Assembly (NCBI RefSeq): GCF_000308695.1
Contig: NZ_BAGG01000031.1
Location: 43,944-107,943 of the forward strand
Length of the DNA: 64,000 nucleotides
Direction: 5' to 3'
DNA from: Nocardia takedensis NBRC 100417
GTDB taxonomy: Bacteria > Actinomycetota > Actinomycetes > Mycobacteriales > Mycobacteriaceae
Shown: piece after piece, positions 54,901 through 62,829 of the stretch
Layout: every line of letters begins with the position of its first letter
How positions within the stretch are numbered: the stretch's first letter is position 1
The notes under the pieces: generated by a model
What the model was told of the DNA's origin: nothing
Database searches by the model: none
What the model saw: the letters and a program-made list of their open reading frames with translations, nothing else
Position numbers and translations under genes: made by a program

Positions 54901-55386
54901 CGTCGAGGATTTCGAGGCCGGATCGTCGCCCACCATGAGCAGCACGCCGCCGCGCGGGTTCACCCCGTACATCGTGGCGTGCCGCAGCGCGTCGGTCGCG
55001 CGGTCCAGTCCGGGACCCTTGCCGTACCAGATGCCCACCACGCCGTCGTGGGTCGCGGCGTTCGGCGGCAGCGCGGCCTGACTGCCCCACACCGAGGTCG
55101 CGGCCAGTTCCTCGTTGAGTCCGGGCACGAAGGCGATGTCGTGTTCGGACAGGACCCCGGGCATCCCGGCCAGCATCCGGTCCACCCCGCCGAGCGGGCT
55201 GCCCTGGTAGCCGGAGACGAAAGTGGCGACCCGGCGGCCCGCGCGCAGGTCGCGGACATGTTGCTCGATCATCAGACGGGCGATGGCCTGGACGCCGGTC
55301 AACACGACCGGCCCCGTCCCGACGCGGTAGCGGTCGGCCAGGTCGTAGGGGGTGCTGATCAGGTCGCGGTCGGCGAGCTCGGTCAT
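51913..55386 (-). CDS. Indolepyruvate:ferredoxin oxidoreductase, fused alpha-beta chain
   Basis: Thiamine-diphosphate enzyme that oxidatively decarboxylates aryl 2-oxoacids to acyl-CoA, passing electrons to ferredoxin. 1,157 residues: N-terminal pyrimidine-binding domain (FVSGYQGSPLGGVDRML), TPP-binding segment (SGCPHNRSTAVPDGS; GIGCHTLV; GEGAQWIGQAPF), a cysteine cluster CEGCGDCGVKSNC for an Fe-S centre, and a C-terminal gamma domain (LLAGIGGTGIVTANQVLATAA). Fusion of IorA and IorB is usual in actinobacteria. In aerobes it serves aromatic amino acid catabolism. ATG at 55386; no partner ferredoxin gene is adjacent. Confidence 0.91.
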   Translation of the reverse strand: MTELADRDLISTPYDLADRYRVGTGPVVLTGVQAIARLMIEQHVRDLRAGRRVATFVSGYQGSPLGGVDRMLAGMPGVLSEHDIAFVPGLNEELAATSVWGSQAALPPNAATHDGVVGIWYGKGPGLDRATDALRHATMYGVNPRGGVLLMVGDDPASKSSTVPAVSERSLAALNIPVLFPRNAREIVTMGLHGVALSRVSGCPVALKIVADVADGAWTVDGTVGDLDLVIPEIEWDGKPFTYLQRPMAAPVDSVIAEADLYGPRWALVRAYGARNALDVLEVDPPAARIGIAATGTTFDAVRQALLDLGVDDAALAAAGIRLLRIGMPFPLVPDRIREFAAGLERIVVVEDKTAFLETQIRDLLYDTAAPPRVLGKADAEGRPLFPRDGELTAGRVLAPLRRVLTGAVEMRRPLPPPLTLTPLPAARTAYFCSGCPHNRSTAVPDGSLAGGGIGCHTLVTMSGRSDSAVLGLTQMGGEGAQWIGQAPFTEVPHLFQNIGDGTYFHSGQLAVQACVAAGVNITFKLLHNDVVAMTGAQDAEGALTVPALTRKLAVEGVARIVVCADDPSRYRRRDLAKGTLLWSRDRLDEAQRLLREIPGVTVLIYDQHCAADARRRRKRGMLPVRRTRVLINEAVCEGCGDCGVKSNCLSVQPVDTEFGRKTRIDQTSCNTDYSCLDGDCPSFVTVELPEDGAKRKARADRPAPPALPDPPSAPVAAGTQNVLLAGIGGTGIVTANQVLATAALRSGHEVASLDQTGLSQKAGPVVSHLRFSTGPLEPANRLTPGSADCLLAFDLLVAADAKNLGYGSAAHTVTIASTSRTPTGAMVYDRTVEYPDTARMLARLDSVSRALVSFDAAAAAEALFGDTATANFLVIGAAVQRGGLRLPPSAVEEAIDVNGVAVAANIAAFRWGRVAVARPADFAAATARTPRRATHATAPPDLFAGCTVTGETRRLVEIRAAELIGYQGLRTARTYLDTVERVWRAERAVTDRTEFSEKTAVGLYAFTAYKDEYDVARRLTDPDFLAEVAEKFPDGTRLTYRLHPPLLRAMGLEHKIGIGPRAHGTLRLLARGKRLRGTAFDPFGHTSMRRLERRLLAHYTAMVTGLAERLDAATYDRAVTAAGLADLVRGYEGIKLASVRGYADRLTALGIDPPRL

Positions 55387-55603
55387 GCGATCCACCCATC
55401 CAGCGCCCGGTGGGGCGCTTCGGTGAGTTTGGGCACTTCGGTACTCCCATCCTGGAACCGCTGCGCTACCTGTGCAACCGATGTGGATATCACTGCGCAG
55501 TGTGCGCAATTCGAAGGTGTGCGGTGGGGTCACTGGTGAGCACAGTGCGCGATGGATGTGACCACCGTCACCGCCGAGTGGTCGCCGGGTCCGCCGCCCG
55601 TCG

Positions 55604-55609
55604 TACCCT
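55604..55609 (+). promoter_or_regulatory. Putative leaderless -10 box of the sirtuin gene
   Basis: TACCCT, 6 nt before the ATG at 55616; no ribosome-binding site between. Confidence 0.45.
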
Positions 55610-55615
55610 GAAACC

Positions 55616-56476
55616 ATGTCCGAGATCGCGCACCCGTCGCTCGCGCGACTGACCGCGCTGCTCGAGGGTCGCCGCGTGGCCGTGCTGACGGGAGCGGGCG
55701 TGTCCACCGACAGCGGCATCCCCGACTACCGCGGCCCCGACTCCCCGCCCCGCACCCCCATGACCTACCAGCAGTTCGTCGGCGACCCGGTCTTCCGGCA
55801 GCGGTACTGGGCGCGCAACCACGTCGGCTGGCGACACATGGACGCCGCGCGCCCCAACCTCGGGCACCGCGCACTCGCCCGACTCGAACGCCTCGGCGTG
55901 GTCACCGGGCTGATCACCCAGAACGTCGACCTGCTGCACACCAAAGCGGGCCACCGCCGGGTCCTCGACCTGCACGGCGTCTACGCGCGCGTCCGCTGCC
56001 TCGGCTGTTCCGCGCTCACCTCCCGCATGACGCTGGCCGACCGTCTGGAAGCCGCCAATCCCGGATTCGGCGCGCGCGTCGCGGTCACCGGCGTCGAGGT
56101 CGCCCCCGACGCGGACGCGATCGTCGCCGACACCGCCGCGTTCCGCGTGGTCGACTGCGAACACTGCGGCGGACTGCTCAAACCCGACATCGTCTACTTC
56201 GGCGAGAACGTCCCGCGCGAGCGGGTCGCCGACGCGTTCGGCTTGGTCGACGCCGCGCAGGTGCTGCTCGTCGTGGGCTCCTCGCTCACCGTCCAGTCCG
56301 GATTGCGCTTCGCGCGGCACGCCGCGAAACAAGGGAAGCCGGTCGTGATCGTCAACCGGGGTGACACCCGCGCCGACGACCTCGCCGCCTTGACCGTGGC
56401 CGCCGGATGTTCGGACGTGCTGACCGCGGTGGCCGACCGGTTGGCGGGCGTGCGCTCGCCCGCGTTGTCCCACTGA
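55616..56476 (+). CDS. NAD-dependent protein deacylase (sirtuin, Sir2 family)
   Basis: 286 residues. NAD-binding GAGVSTDSGIPDYRG, QNVDLLH, catalytic His in DLHGVYARVRCLGC, zinc ligands CLGC and CEHC, then KPDIVYFGENVP and GSSLTVQSGLRF. The structural zinc set is complete. Removes acyl groups from lysines using NAD. The insert between zinc pairs is longer than in CobB, as seen in other actinobacterial members. Divergent from the indolepyruvate oxidoreductase gene. Confidence 0.93.
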   Translation: MSEIAHPSLARLTALLEGRRVAVLTGAGVSTDSGIPDYRGPDSPPRTPMTYQQFVGDPVFRQRYWARNHVGWRHMDAARPNLGHRALARLERLGVVTGLITQNVDLLHTKAGHRRVLDLHGVYARVRCLGCSALTSRMTLADRLEAANPGFGARVAVTGVEVAPDADAIVADTAAFRVVDCEHCGGLLKPDIVYFGENVPRERVADAFGLVDAAQVLLVVGSSLTVQSGLRFARHAAKQGKPVVIVNRGDTRADDLAALTVAAGCSDVLTAVADRLAGVRSPALSH

Positions 56477-56734
56477 CATCGCGCCCCGTCCGCGAGAAGT
56501 GCTCCGTGACAACCGGATCCGCGATCTTCCAGGCGGGTGAAGGGTTCTGTCGCGCTCGTGCGGGCGGTGTCGAAGACCGCGCACCGGGCGAATGAGACGA
56601 AAACCTCACCGGCCGACCAGGGGAAACGCCGGTCGTCTCCGGGGAACGGAAGCGCGATCGGCACCCGCCCGGGTACGCTCGCTGTGTCGAATCATGCCGC
56701 GACATCGACTTATTGGTTTCCGTGAGGGGGAACA

Positions 56735-57058
56735 ATGGACGCGCTGAAGCTCGACCCGGCGGCGATGGCCGCCTACACCGCGACAGCGGAGACGGTGTCG
56801 CGCCAGTTGGCGTCCGCCGCCGCGGTCGCCGGAGACGCGGTGCACGCGGAACGTCTCGCCGCCGACCTCGGCATGGTCGGCGCGGAGTTCGCGCAGCGGT
56901 TCACCGCGGCGGTCGCCGAACATTCCCAGGCGCTCTCGACGGCAGGCCAACTCGTCGCCGCCTACGGGCAGGTCCTGCGCGACTACAGCGGCCGCGCGCA
57001 GGACGTCGACGCGCGGACCGCCGACGTGGTCGGCAAAGCAGGGGAGGAACTGGCATGA
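56735..57058 (+). CDS. EspC-like ESX (type VII) secretion substrate
   Basis: 107 residues, helical, with no signal peptide: LKLDPAAMAAYTATAETVSRQLASAAAVA, then AADLGMVGAEFAQRFTAAVAEHSQALSTAGQLVAAYGQVLRDYSGRAQDVD. This long two-helix pattern with a GxxG-type turn resembles the EspC/WXG100-related proteins exported by type VII systems, though the WXG turn itself is absent. ATG at 56735 follows GTGAGGGGG. Overlaps the next gene by 4 nt (ATGA). No ESX core gene is in the window. Confidence 0.75.
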   Translation: MDALKLDPAAMAAYTATAETVSRQLASAAAVAGDAVHAERLAADLGMVGAEFAQRFTAAVAEHSQALSTAGQLVAAYGQVLRDYSGRAQDVDARTADVVGKAGEELA

Positions 57059-58446
57059 AACGGTTGCGTTCGCGCGGCGACAACGGGGAGGCGAGCCGGG
57101 CCCGCACCCTCGATCCCACCGTCGATCCGCCGATCGTCACGGCCCTGCTCGAACCGATCCTGACGCTGCGCGCCTCGCTCGGCACGGGGGCGGGCGCACC
57201 CGATCCGGCGATCGTCGACGCGCTGTCGGCGGCGTCGAACCAGGCCGCCGAATCCGAGGAACCGCACCGGCGCGGCGTGCACGCGCTCGAATCCACCTGG
57301 ACCTCCGGCGCGGCCGACCTGGCCGTCCCGTCGCTGCGCACCACCCAGACCGAACTCGGTGAGATCTCCGACCGCGGCCCCGCCTACGTCGACGTGCTCG
57401 CCGACGCGCAGACCACCAGTTCTCGCGGCGCGCAGAAGGTCGACCAGATCATCGCCGACTTCCGGCGCGACGCGCGCCGCATCCTCGGCGTCGCCACCGC
57501 CTCGCCCGACACCGACGCCGTCATCGAACGCGGTGCGCAAGCGCTGCGCGACGCCATCGACACCGTGCAGACCACCCGCACCGAGATGGACGACCACACC
57601 CGGCGTCTGGACGGCATGGCTCCGCTCACCGTGTCCGCGCCGGCGGGCGTCACCGCGAACGCGGGCACCTCGGCGTACCCGAACGTCGGCGGCGGCACCG
57701 GCGGCACCACCCAGTACCTCAACGGCACCACCGCCGTCACCACCGCCAACGGGCAACCCATGGACCCGGTGCTCGCCGCGCAGTTGCAGTTGCAGCAGCA
57801 ACTCATCTCGGCGGGCGTACAGGTCGGCACCGCCGCCATCAGCGCGGGAGTCGACATCGGCACCCACCTCATCGACAAGATCGTCGAAGTCGGCACGCAC
57901 GCCATGGACACCGTCGCCGCCTCCGCCGACAAGGCCATCGCCCAGGCGATCCCGGAACTCCTGCATCCCGGCAGCACCACCGACCCGGCGGGCGCCGGAA
58001 CCGGCACACCGAAGAGCGGCGCGGGGCAGTTCGATTTCGGCGGCACCGGCGCCGGTGGCACCGGCGGCGGGCAGGGCGCGGCCCCGAACACCGGCAACGG
58101 CCGCGGCGGCAGCCCGCAGTCCAACGCCCAGAACGACCCGCCCACCACCATCGACCCCCGGCCCGCTCCCATGCCGCAGAACCCGTTCTCCGGAAACAGC
58201 GTGGCTCCCAACGGTTCCGGTGGCACCGCCGCCGCACCCGTCACCCCGCGCGCCGCCGTCCCCGAACCCGCGCAACAGCACGGCCCCACCGGCGGCGTCG
58301 CCATGCCACCCCAATCGGGTGCGGGCGACCAGGACCACAAACCCCGTGACGGCCAACTCGGCGTGACGGTCCCGGCCGCACTCGACCTCGAGCCGGTCAC
58401 CGTCCCGGCCGCGGTCATCGGCGATTTCGGCGATGACTTCGCCTGA
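57055..58446 (+). CDS. ESX-associated Gly/Pro-rich protein, 463 residues
   Basis: Unrecognised in detail. Residues about 15-185 are helical with heptad-like spacing (RGVHALESTWTSGAADLAVPSLRTTQTELGEISDRGPAYVDVLADAQ; RRDARRILGVATASPDTDAV), resembling WXG100/PPE-type helical hairpins; TWTSG could be a WXG-like turn. Residues 190-310 are helical and alanine-rich; the rest is Gly/Pro/Ala-rich and disordered. Coupled by ATGA to the EspC-like gene and overlapping the next gene by 14 nt. Probably exported or a chaperone/partner for export; no signal peptide. Confidence 0.68.
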   Translation: MKRLRSRGDNGEASRARTLDPTVDPPIVTALLEPILTLRASLGTGAGAPDPAIVDALSAASNQAAESEEPHRRGVHALESTWTSGAADLAVPSLRTTQTELGEISDRGPAYVDVLADAQTTSSRGAQKVDQIIADFRRDARRILGVATASPDTDAVIERGAQALRDAIDTVQTTRTEMDDHTRRLDGMAPLTVSAPAGVTANAGTSAYPNVGGGTGGTTQYLNGTTAVTTANGQPMDPVLAAQLQLQQQLISAGVQVGTAAISAGVDIGTHLIDKIVEVGTHAMDTVAASADKAIAQAIPELLHPGSTTDPAGAGTGTPKSGAGQFDFGGTGAGGTGGGQGAAPNTGNGRGGSPQSNAQNDPPTTIDPRPAPMPQNPFSGNSVAPNGSGGTAAAPVTPRAAVPEPAQQHGPTGGVAMPPQSGAGDQDHKPRDGQLGVTVPAALDLEPVTVPAAVIGDFGDDFA

Positions 58447-61400
58447 TTCCGGACAACCGGGCCAACCTGTCAACCCCTTCGACACGGGCCTGCCCATGCT
58501 CCGCCCGCCCGCCCGGAAACCCAAACGCCGAAAAGGCGCTCGCCGCAACCCACCGCGCCCCCGCGCGGACGTTCCCACCCCCGGAACCGAGGCGGACGGC
58601 CGTGATACCGACGCACCGTCGAAAGCGGCAGCGCCGGAGGCGCATGGGGAGAGCCGTGTCGAGGGCTCGCCTGCTGGTGAAGTCGCGCGCGTGGGAGAAG
58701 TCGCACCTGATGGGCGGGGTGCGAGTCCGGCCGTGGGCGGCGAGCGAGGGCGGAGTCGTGTCGAGGACGCGCGTGTGGGTGAAGTCGCGCGTGCGGGAGG
58801 AGCAGCGCCTGACGTTCGGGGAGCGAGTCCTGCCCGAGGCGACGCGCAGGGGTCGAGTCGTGTCGCGGACGCCCGTGCGGTTGAGGTAGCACCCAGCGCG
58901 CGGGCCGCCCGTCGCGCCGAGGGCGGCGCGCGCGGGCAGGGGCGTCCCGAGGACGTGCGCGCGGGGGATTTCGTCGCCGATGAGGAGGGGGCGACCGACG
59001 CCGGGCGGATTCCGTCGTCACCGTCCACACCCGAGGCTGCCGCGACCACGTCGGGCGGCGCCGCCGACCGACCCGAGCGCGATCCGTCGAAACTCCGGCC
59101 GATGAGCGAGATCGCGCGCCCGCTGGCCTACGTGGCACGCGCGGAAGTCCCCGCCGCCGCGCGTCCGGTCACCGACGAGCCCGCCACACCCGCGAGTGCG
59201 GCTCCCGTGAGCGGTCGGCGCGACTACGAGGGCATCCCCACCTGGGCCACGTCCGTCCCGCCGATTCCGCCTTGGGTACGCGATGACGAAGGCACCTATG
59301 TGCCGATCGATCTCGAAGACGAACCCGGCCCGAATCCTGCACGAGCCGAGGACGAGACGGTTTCGCCGCCGCCGAAGCCACAGCCGGCACCACCCACACC
59401 GACGCCACCACCCACACCGCCACCGACGACGACACCGACAGCGCCTGCGTCGACACCGACACCGACACCGACAGCGTCGACACCGACACCGACAGCGCCT
59501 GCGTCGACACCGACACCGACAGCGACAGCGTCGACACCGACACCGACAGCGTCGACACCGACACCGACAGCGTCGACACCGACACCGACAGCGTCGACAC
59601 CGACACCGACAGCGTCGACACCGACACCGAGGACGTCCGAAGCACCGACACCGGCAGCAGCAGCGCGGCCACCGACGCCGACCCCCGCAATACCGGCAGC
59701 GCGGCCACCGACGCCGGTGTCAGCATCGACACCGATGGCGGCGCTGCCACCGCCGGCGGCTCCGGCATCCGCGTCGGCACCAGGGCCGAAGACGCCGGCA
59801 TCGGTGTCGACACAGACACCAGGGCCCGCGGCGATGCCGAAAGAGGAGGAGGCGGCGCCGTCGGCCGCATCGGCAGGCGCCACGGTGTCGCCGAGTCATG
59901 CTCCGGAAGCGTCCCCGGGCGCGTATTCCTCGTCAGCGCCGGACCACTTCCCACGGTGGGCGGATGCCATCCCACTGCCACCGTGGACGCGCGACCAGCA
60001 CGCGAGCGCGGCGGGCGACGAGTCGGAGGCGGGCGCTGTGCCCGCGGATCGCGGTGGGCACGATCGACACCCGGATCCGGTCGCGTCCGCACCGCTCGAA
60101 GAATCGCGGCGGGTTCGCGACGAACAGTGGGGCGCGCAGTCCCGACACGAGGTATCCGATCCTCCCGAACCGCCTCGCGGGCAACCGGATTCACCCGACG
60201 ATCCGATGATGTCGGAATACGACGGCGCATGGACTCCTCCGGCGGGTCCGAACCTTCGGAACGGCACGGCGGACGAGATCCCCTGGCGGGATCCCGACAT
60301 CATCGGCGGCGGTGAGTACTTCCCGCTGCGGGAATTCGACGATCCCGTCGACTACTCCTGGGTCCCCGCCGTCGACCAGCCCGAGGAGTCGACCTCGCCT
60401 CCCGAACACGCCGATGCCGCGCGAGACCGTTCGCCTGCCGGACCTCCCTGGGAGAACGTGAAACCCGATCGGGCCGAGGCGGTTCCAGCGCGGGACGCGA
60501 CCGCCGACGAGGTGGCGCTGGGCGACGCGGACCACCGCGAGGCTGAACCTCTCGGTGAGGCGGACAGCGGCCCCCACACCCCCGCCACCGAATCGGGTGA
60601 GGACACGACACAGCTCACCTCGGACAAGAAGGCGAACTCAGCAGTGGGACGTGATCGCGGACCGGACGTCGCCGACGAAACGCGTAACCAGTACTTGCCC
60701 ACCGAAAGCGCCGATTCCGACGAACCTCTCGCGTCCGGCGCGCACGAACCGATCGGCACCCGTGGCCACGACCCCGACAACGATGCCGTGAACGACGCAC
60801 CCGAGCCGACGACCACCTGGCGTGGCAACGGTGGAGAGGCGGATCGCGAATTCGGTCACGACAATTCGGCACTCGACGGCGATTTCGCCCTGAACAGCGA
60901 CTTCGATCCCGACCGCTACTCCGATCCCGACCGCTACTCCGATCCCGATCACGCCTCGAGTGCCCCTCGCGTTCCACGTGCCGACGGCGATTTCGGTTCC
61001 GACCATGACTTCGCCCCCGACGAGGACTCCGCCGACGATTTCGACCCCGACTGGGATCACAAACCGCCCCTCGACCGAGATCCGACCGACTCGAACGAGC
61101 GCCACGAGGAGGAACCGGGGGCGGTCGAGCGTCGACGCGGCGTGGTCCCGGGCCTGCTCGGTGACATGTTGCGCGGCGAGGCGGCGGGCGCTTGGCGCGA
61201 TCCCGATGTTCCGTCCGACGATGTACCGGCGCGGCCGTCGCCGCCCGCGGTAGAACCGCCGTTGCCGGAGTACGCGGGGGCGGGGTGGGATCAACCGTCG
61301 GGGAATTGGGAGCAGTGGCTCGATCAGGCGCCGAGAGTGGAGACGGTGCCGCCGGTGCCGTCCCAGCCCAGGTTGCGGGGGCGGGCCGAGGAGGACGAAA

Positions 61401-62083
61401 CGGTTCCCGAGGTGGAGACGGAGATCCGGGTTCCGGCGATCGTGGATCGCACGGGCGGGAATCCGGGGATGGCGTTGCGCCGTCCGCGACCTGCCGCGGC
61501 GACGCGGGAGCAGAGCGGCGGGAACCGCTTCGTGGGTGTGCTGGTGGCGGTCGGCATCGTGGTGGCGTTGGCGGCGGTGGTGATGATCGCGGTGAACGGT
61601 TCGGACGGGGAGAAGCGTCCGACGGCGGCGGCGCCGAGTGCCGTGCCCGTCGCGCCGAAGACGACCGCGGCCACACCGACCGAGGGGGAGCCCGCGGTGA
61701 TCGCGACGCCCGATTGCGTGCAACGCCGCACACCGGAGATCGTGTCGGGCACCGACGCGGGCGGCACCACGGACGGCCCGTCGGCGATCCTGGCGTTCGA
61801 GCGCGCCTATTACGTGCAGCGGTCGGGCTATGCGGCGCGGGCGGTGGTGGCGGAGGATTCGTCGGTGCCTGCCGCCGAGCAGATCCAGCGCGGCATCAAC
61901 CGGATTCCGGTGGGCACGCTGTATTGCGTGGAGATCACGCGGGCGGAGGGCGCGGACGCCTCGCGGTGGCGGGTGCGGTTGACCCAGCAGGTCCCGGGCG
62001 CCGAACCGACCACGTTCACCCAGGTGATCACCACCGTGACCACCGCGAATCGCACCGTGATCACGGCGATCGCCGCCGGGTGA
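58433..62083 (+). CDS. Large disordered proline-rich single-pass membrane protein
   Basis: 1,216 residues. Residues 1-1010 are low-complexity: basic and proline-rich start (PPARKPKRRKGARRNPPRPR), then a Thr/Pro repeat tract (about 335-400), then acidic Asp/Ser/Tyr repeats (DPDRYSDPDRYSDPDH). One membrane helix follows (about 1027-1052, FVGVLVAVGIVVALAAVVMIAV), and about 160 residues form an extracytoplasmic domain with two Cys (TPDCVQRRTPEIV, GTLYCVEITRAEG). So most of the chain is cytoplasmic. It overlaps the upstream gene by 14 nt, making a three-gene coupled set. Function unknown; not an EccB/EccD component by sequence. Confidence 0.7.
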   Translation: MTSPDSGQPGQPVNPFDTGLPMLRPPARKPKRRKGARRNPPRPRADVPTPGTEADGRDTDAPSKAAAPEAHGESRVEGSPAGEVARVGEVAPDGRGASPAVGGERGRSRVEDARVGEVARAGGAAPDVRGASPARGDAQGSSRVADARAVEVAPSARAARRAEGGARGQGRPEDVRAGDFVADEEGATDAGRIPSSPSTPEAAATTSGGAADRPERDPSKLRPMSEIARPLAYVARAEVPAAARPVTDEPATPASAAPVSGRRDYEGIPTWATSVPPIPPWVRDDEGTYVPIDLEDEPGPNPARAEDETVSPPPKPQPAPPTPTPPPTPPPTTTPTAPASTPTPTPTASTPTPTAPASTPTPTATASTPTPTASTPTPTASTPTPTASTPTPTASTPTPRTSEAPTPAAAARPPTPTPAIPAARPPTPVSASTPMAALPPPAAPASASAPGPKTPASVSTQTPGPAAMPKEEEAAPSAASAGATVSPSHAPEASPGAYSSSAPDHFPRWADAIPLPPWTRDQHASAAGDESEAGAVPADRGGHDRHPDPVASAPLEESRRVRDEQWGAQSRHEVSDPPEPPRGQPDSPDDPMMSEYDGAWTPPAGPNLRNGTADEIPWRDPDIIGGGEYFPLREFDDPVDYSWVPAVDQPEESTSPPEHADAARDRSPAGPPWENVKPDRAEAVPARDATADEVALGDADHREAEPLGEADSGPHTPATESGEDTTQLTSDKKANSAVGRDRGPDVADETRNQYLPTESADSDEPLASGAHEPIGTRGHDPDNDAVNDAPEPTTTWRGNGGEADREFGHDNSALDGDFALNSDFDPDRYSDPDRYSDPDHASSAPRVPRADGDFGSDHDFAPDEDSADDFDPDWDHKPPLDRDPTDSNERHEEEPGAVERRRGVVPGLLGDMLRGEAAGAWRDPDVPSDDVPARPSPPAVEPPLPEYAGAGWDQPSGNWEQWLDQAPRVETVPPVPSQPRLRGRAEEDETVPEVETEIRVPAIVDRTGGNPGMALRRPRPAAATREQSGGNRFVGVLVAVGIVVALAAVVMIAVNGSDGEKRPTAAAPSAVPVAPKTTAATPTEGEPAVIATPDCVQRRTPEIVSGTDAGGTTDGPSAILAFERAYYVQRSGYAARAVVAEDSSVPAAEQIQRGINRIPVGTLYCVEITRAEGADASRWRVRLTQQVPGAEPTTFTQVITTVTTANRTVITAIAAG
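59449..59635 (+). repeat. In-frame 21-bp tandem repeat (STPTPTA coding)
   Basis: Tandem units TCGACACCGACACCGACAGCG, regular from 59531 to 59635 and less regular before, coding for the heptapeptide STPTPTA. The strand is almost free of G-rich runs and T, so composition is extreme. Copy number is likely to vary between strains, and the tract could be glycosylated if it were exported. Confidence 0.9.
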
Positions 62084-62093
62084 GGGCGGCCGT

Positions 62094-62705
62094 TCAGTCG
62101 GCTGCCTGCTCGAGGTGCGCCTTGGCCTGCTCGTAATCGCCTTCGAGGGCTTCACCGGGCCCGTAGACCAGGTACACGACCCCGGTCGCGAAGGTCTGCG
62201 AGGACAGCAGTCGCAGCGGCACGGTGTCGCCTTCGCCGAAGAGTCGTTCGCCTTTGCCGACGGCGATGGGGTGCACGAACAGGTGCAATTCATCGAGCAC
62301 GCCCGCGGCGAGCAACTGCCGCACGATCGACGGGGACCCGCTCATGGCGATGTCGGTGGCTCCGGGTTCCTGTTTGAGCGCGGTGGCGGCCTCGACGAGG
62401 TCGCCCTGCAACTGTTCGGAGTTGCGCCACTGGAATTCCAGCGTCCGGTGCGAGACGACGATCTTGCGGGCGTCGCCGAGCGCGGCGGCCATGCCCGCGT
62501 CTTCGCCGCCGGCCGCTTCGCGTTCGGGCCACGCGCCCGCGAAGCTGTCGTAGGTCTCGCGGCCCAGCAGCAGGGTGTCGGCGGTGCCGAGTTGGGCGGT
62601 GACGGCCACGCCCATCTCGTCGTTGAAGTAGGGGAAGTGCCAGTCCTGCGGGTCCCCGATGACTCCGTCGATCGAGATGAACAGTCCCGCGGTGATCTTT
62701 CGCAT
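62094..62705 (-). CDS. DHFR/RibD C-terminal-fold reductase
   Basis: 203 residues: MRKITAGLFISIDGVIGDP opens like RibD-C/DHFR-like proteins, followed by LLLGRETYDSFAGAWP (NADPH-site region), KIVVSHRTLEFQW, MSGSPSIVRQLLAAGVLDELHLFVHPIAVGKGERLF. Members bind NADPH; their substrates are mostly undefined, so a role in folate or flavin synthesis should not be assumed. AGGAGTAAGCG precedes the ATG. Faces the large membrane protein gene tail to tail. Confidence 0.9.
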   Translation of the reverse strand: MRKITAGLFISIDGVIGDPQDWHFPYFNDEMGVAVTAQLGTADTLLLGRETYDSFAGAWPEREAAGGEDAGMAAALGDARKIVVSHRTLEFQWRNSEQLQGDLVEAATALKQEPGATDIAMSGSPSIVRQLLAAGVLDELHLFVHPIAVGKGERLFGEGDTVPLRLLSSQTFATGVVYLVYGPGEALEGDYEQAKAHLEQAAD

Positions 62706-62829
62706 CGCTTACTCCTGGTGGGTGCGCCGTGTTCGGTGGGTTCGGTGGTGTGGACGGGGTCGGCGCGCCGGATTCATCGGCGGCCGAGCACCGTCACGAC
62801 TATGACCTACCGCACCGCACCGACTGGGG

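Noticed and set aside
51607..55539. A 1,310-codon open frame antisense to the indolepyruvate oxidoreductase
   Set aside because: Same artefact: Arg/His/Gly/Val-rich translation without domains, opposite a complete recognised enzyme.
59296..59883. Antisense frame coding VGVDAVGVGVDAVG repeats
   Set aside because: Mirror image of the STPTPTA tandem repeat; no start signal and no similarity beyond the repeat.
58433..62083. EccB- or FtsK-type ESX core component
   Set aside because: There is no Walker A motif or EccB-like fold; one membrane helix lies near the C-terminus and the rest is low-complexity.
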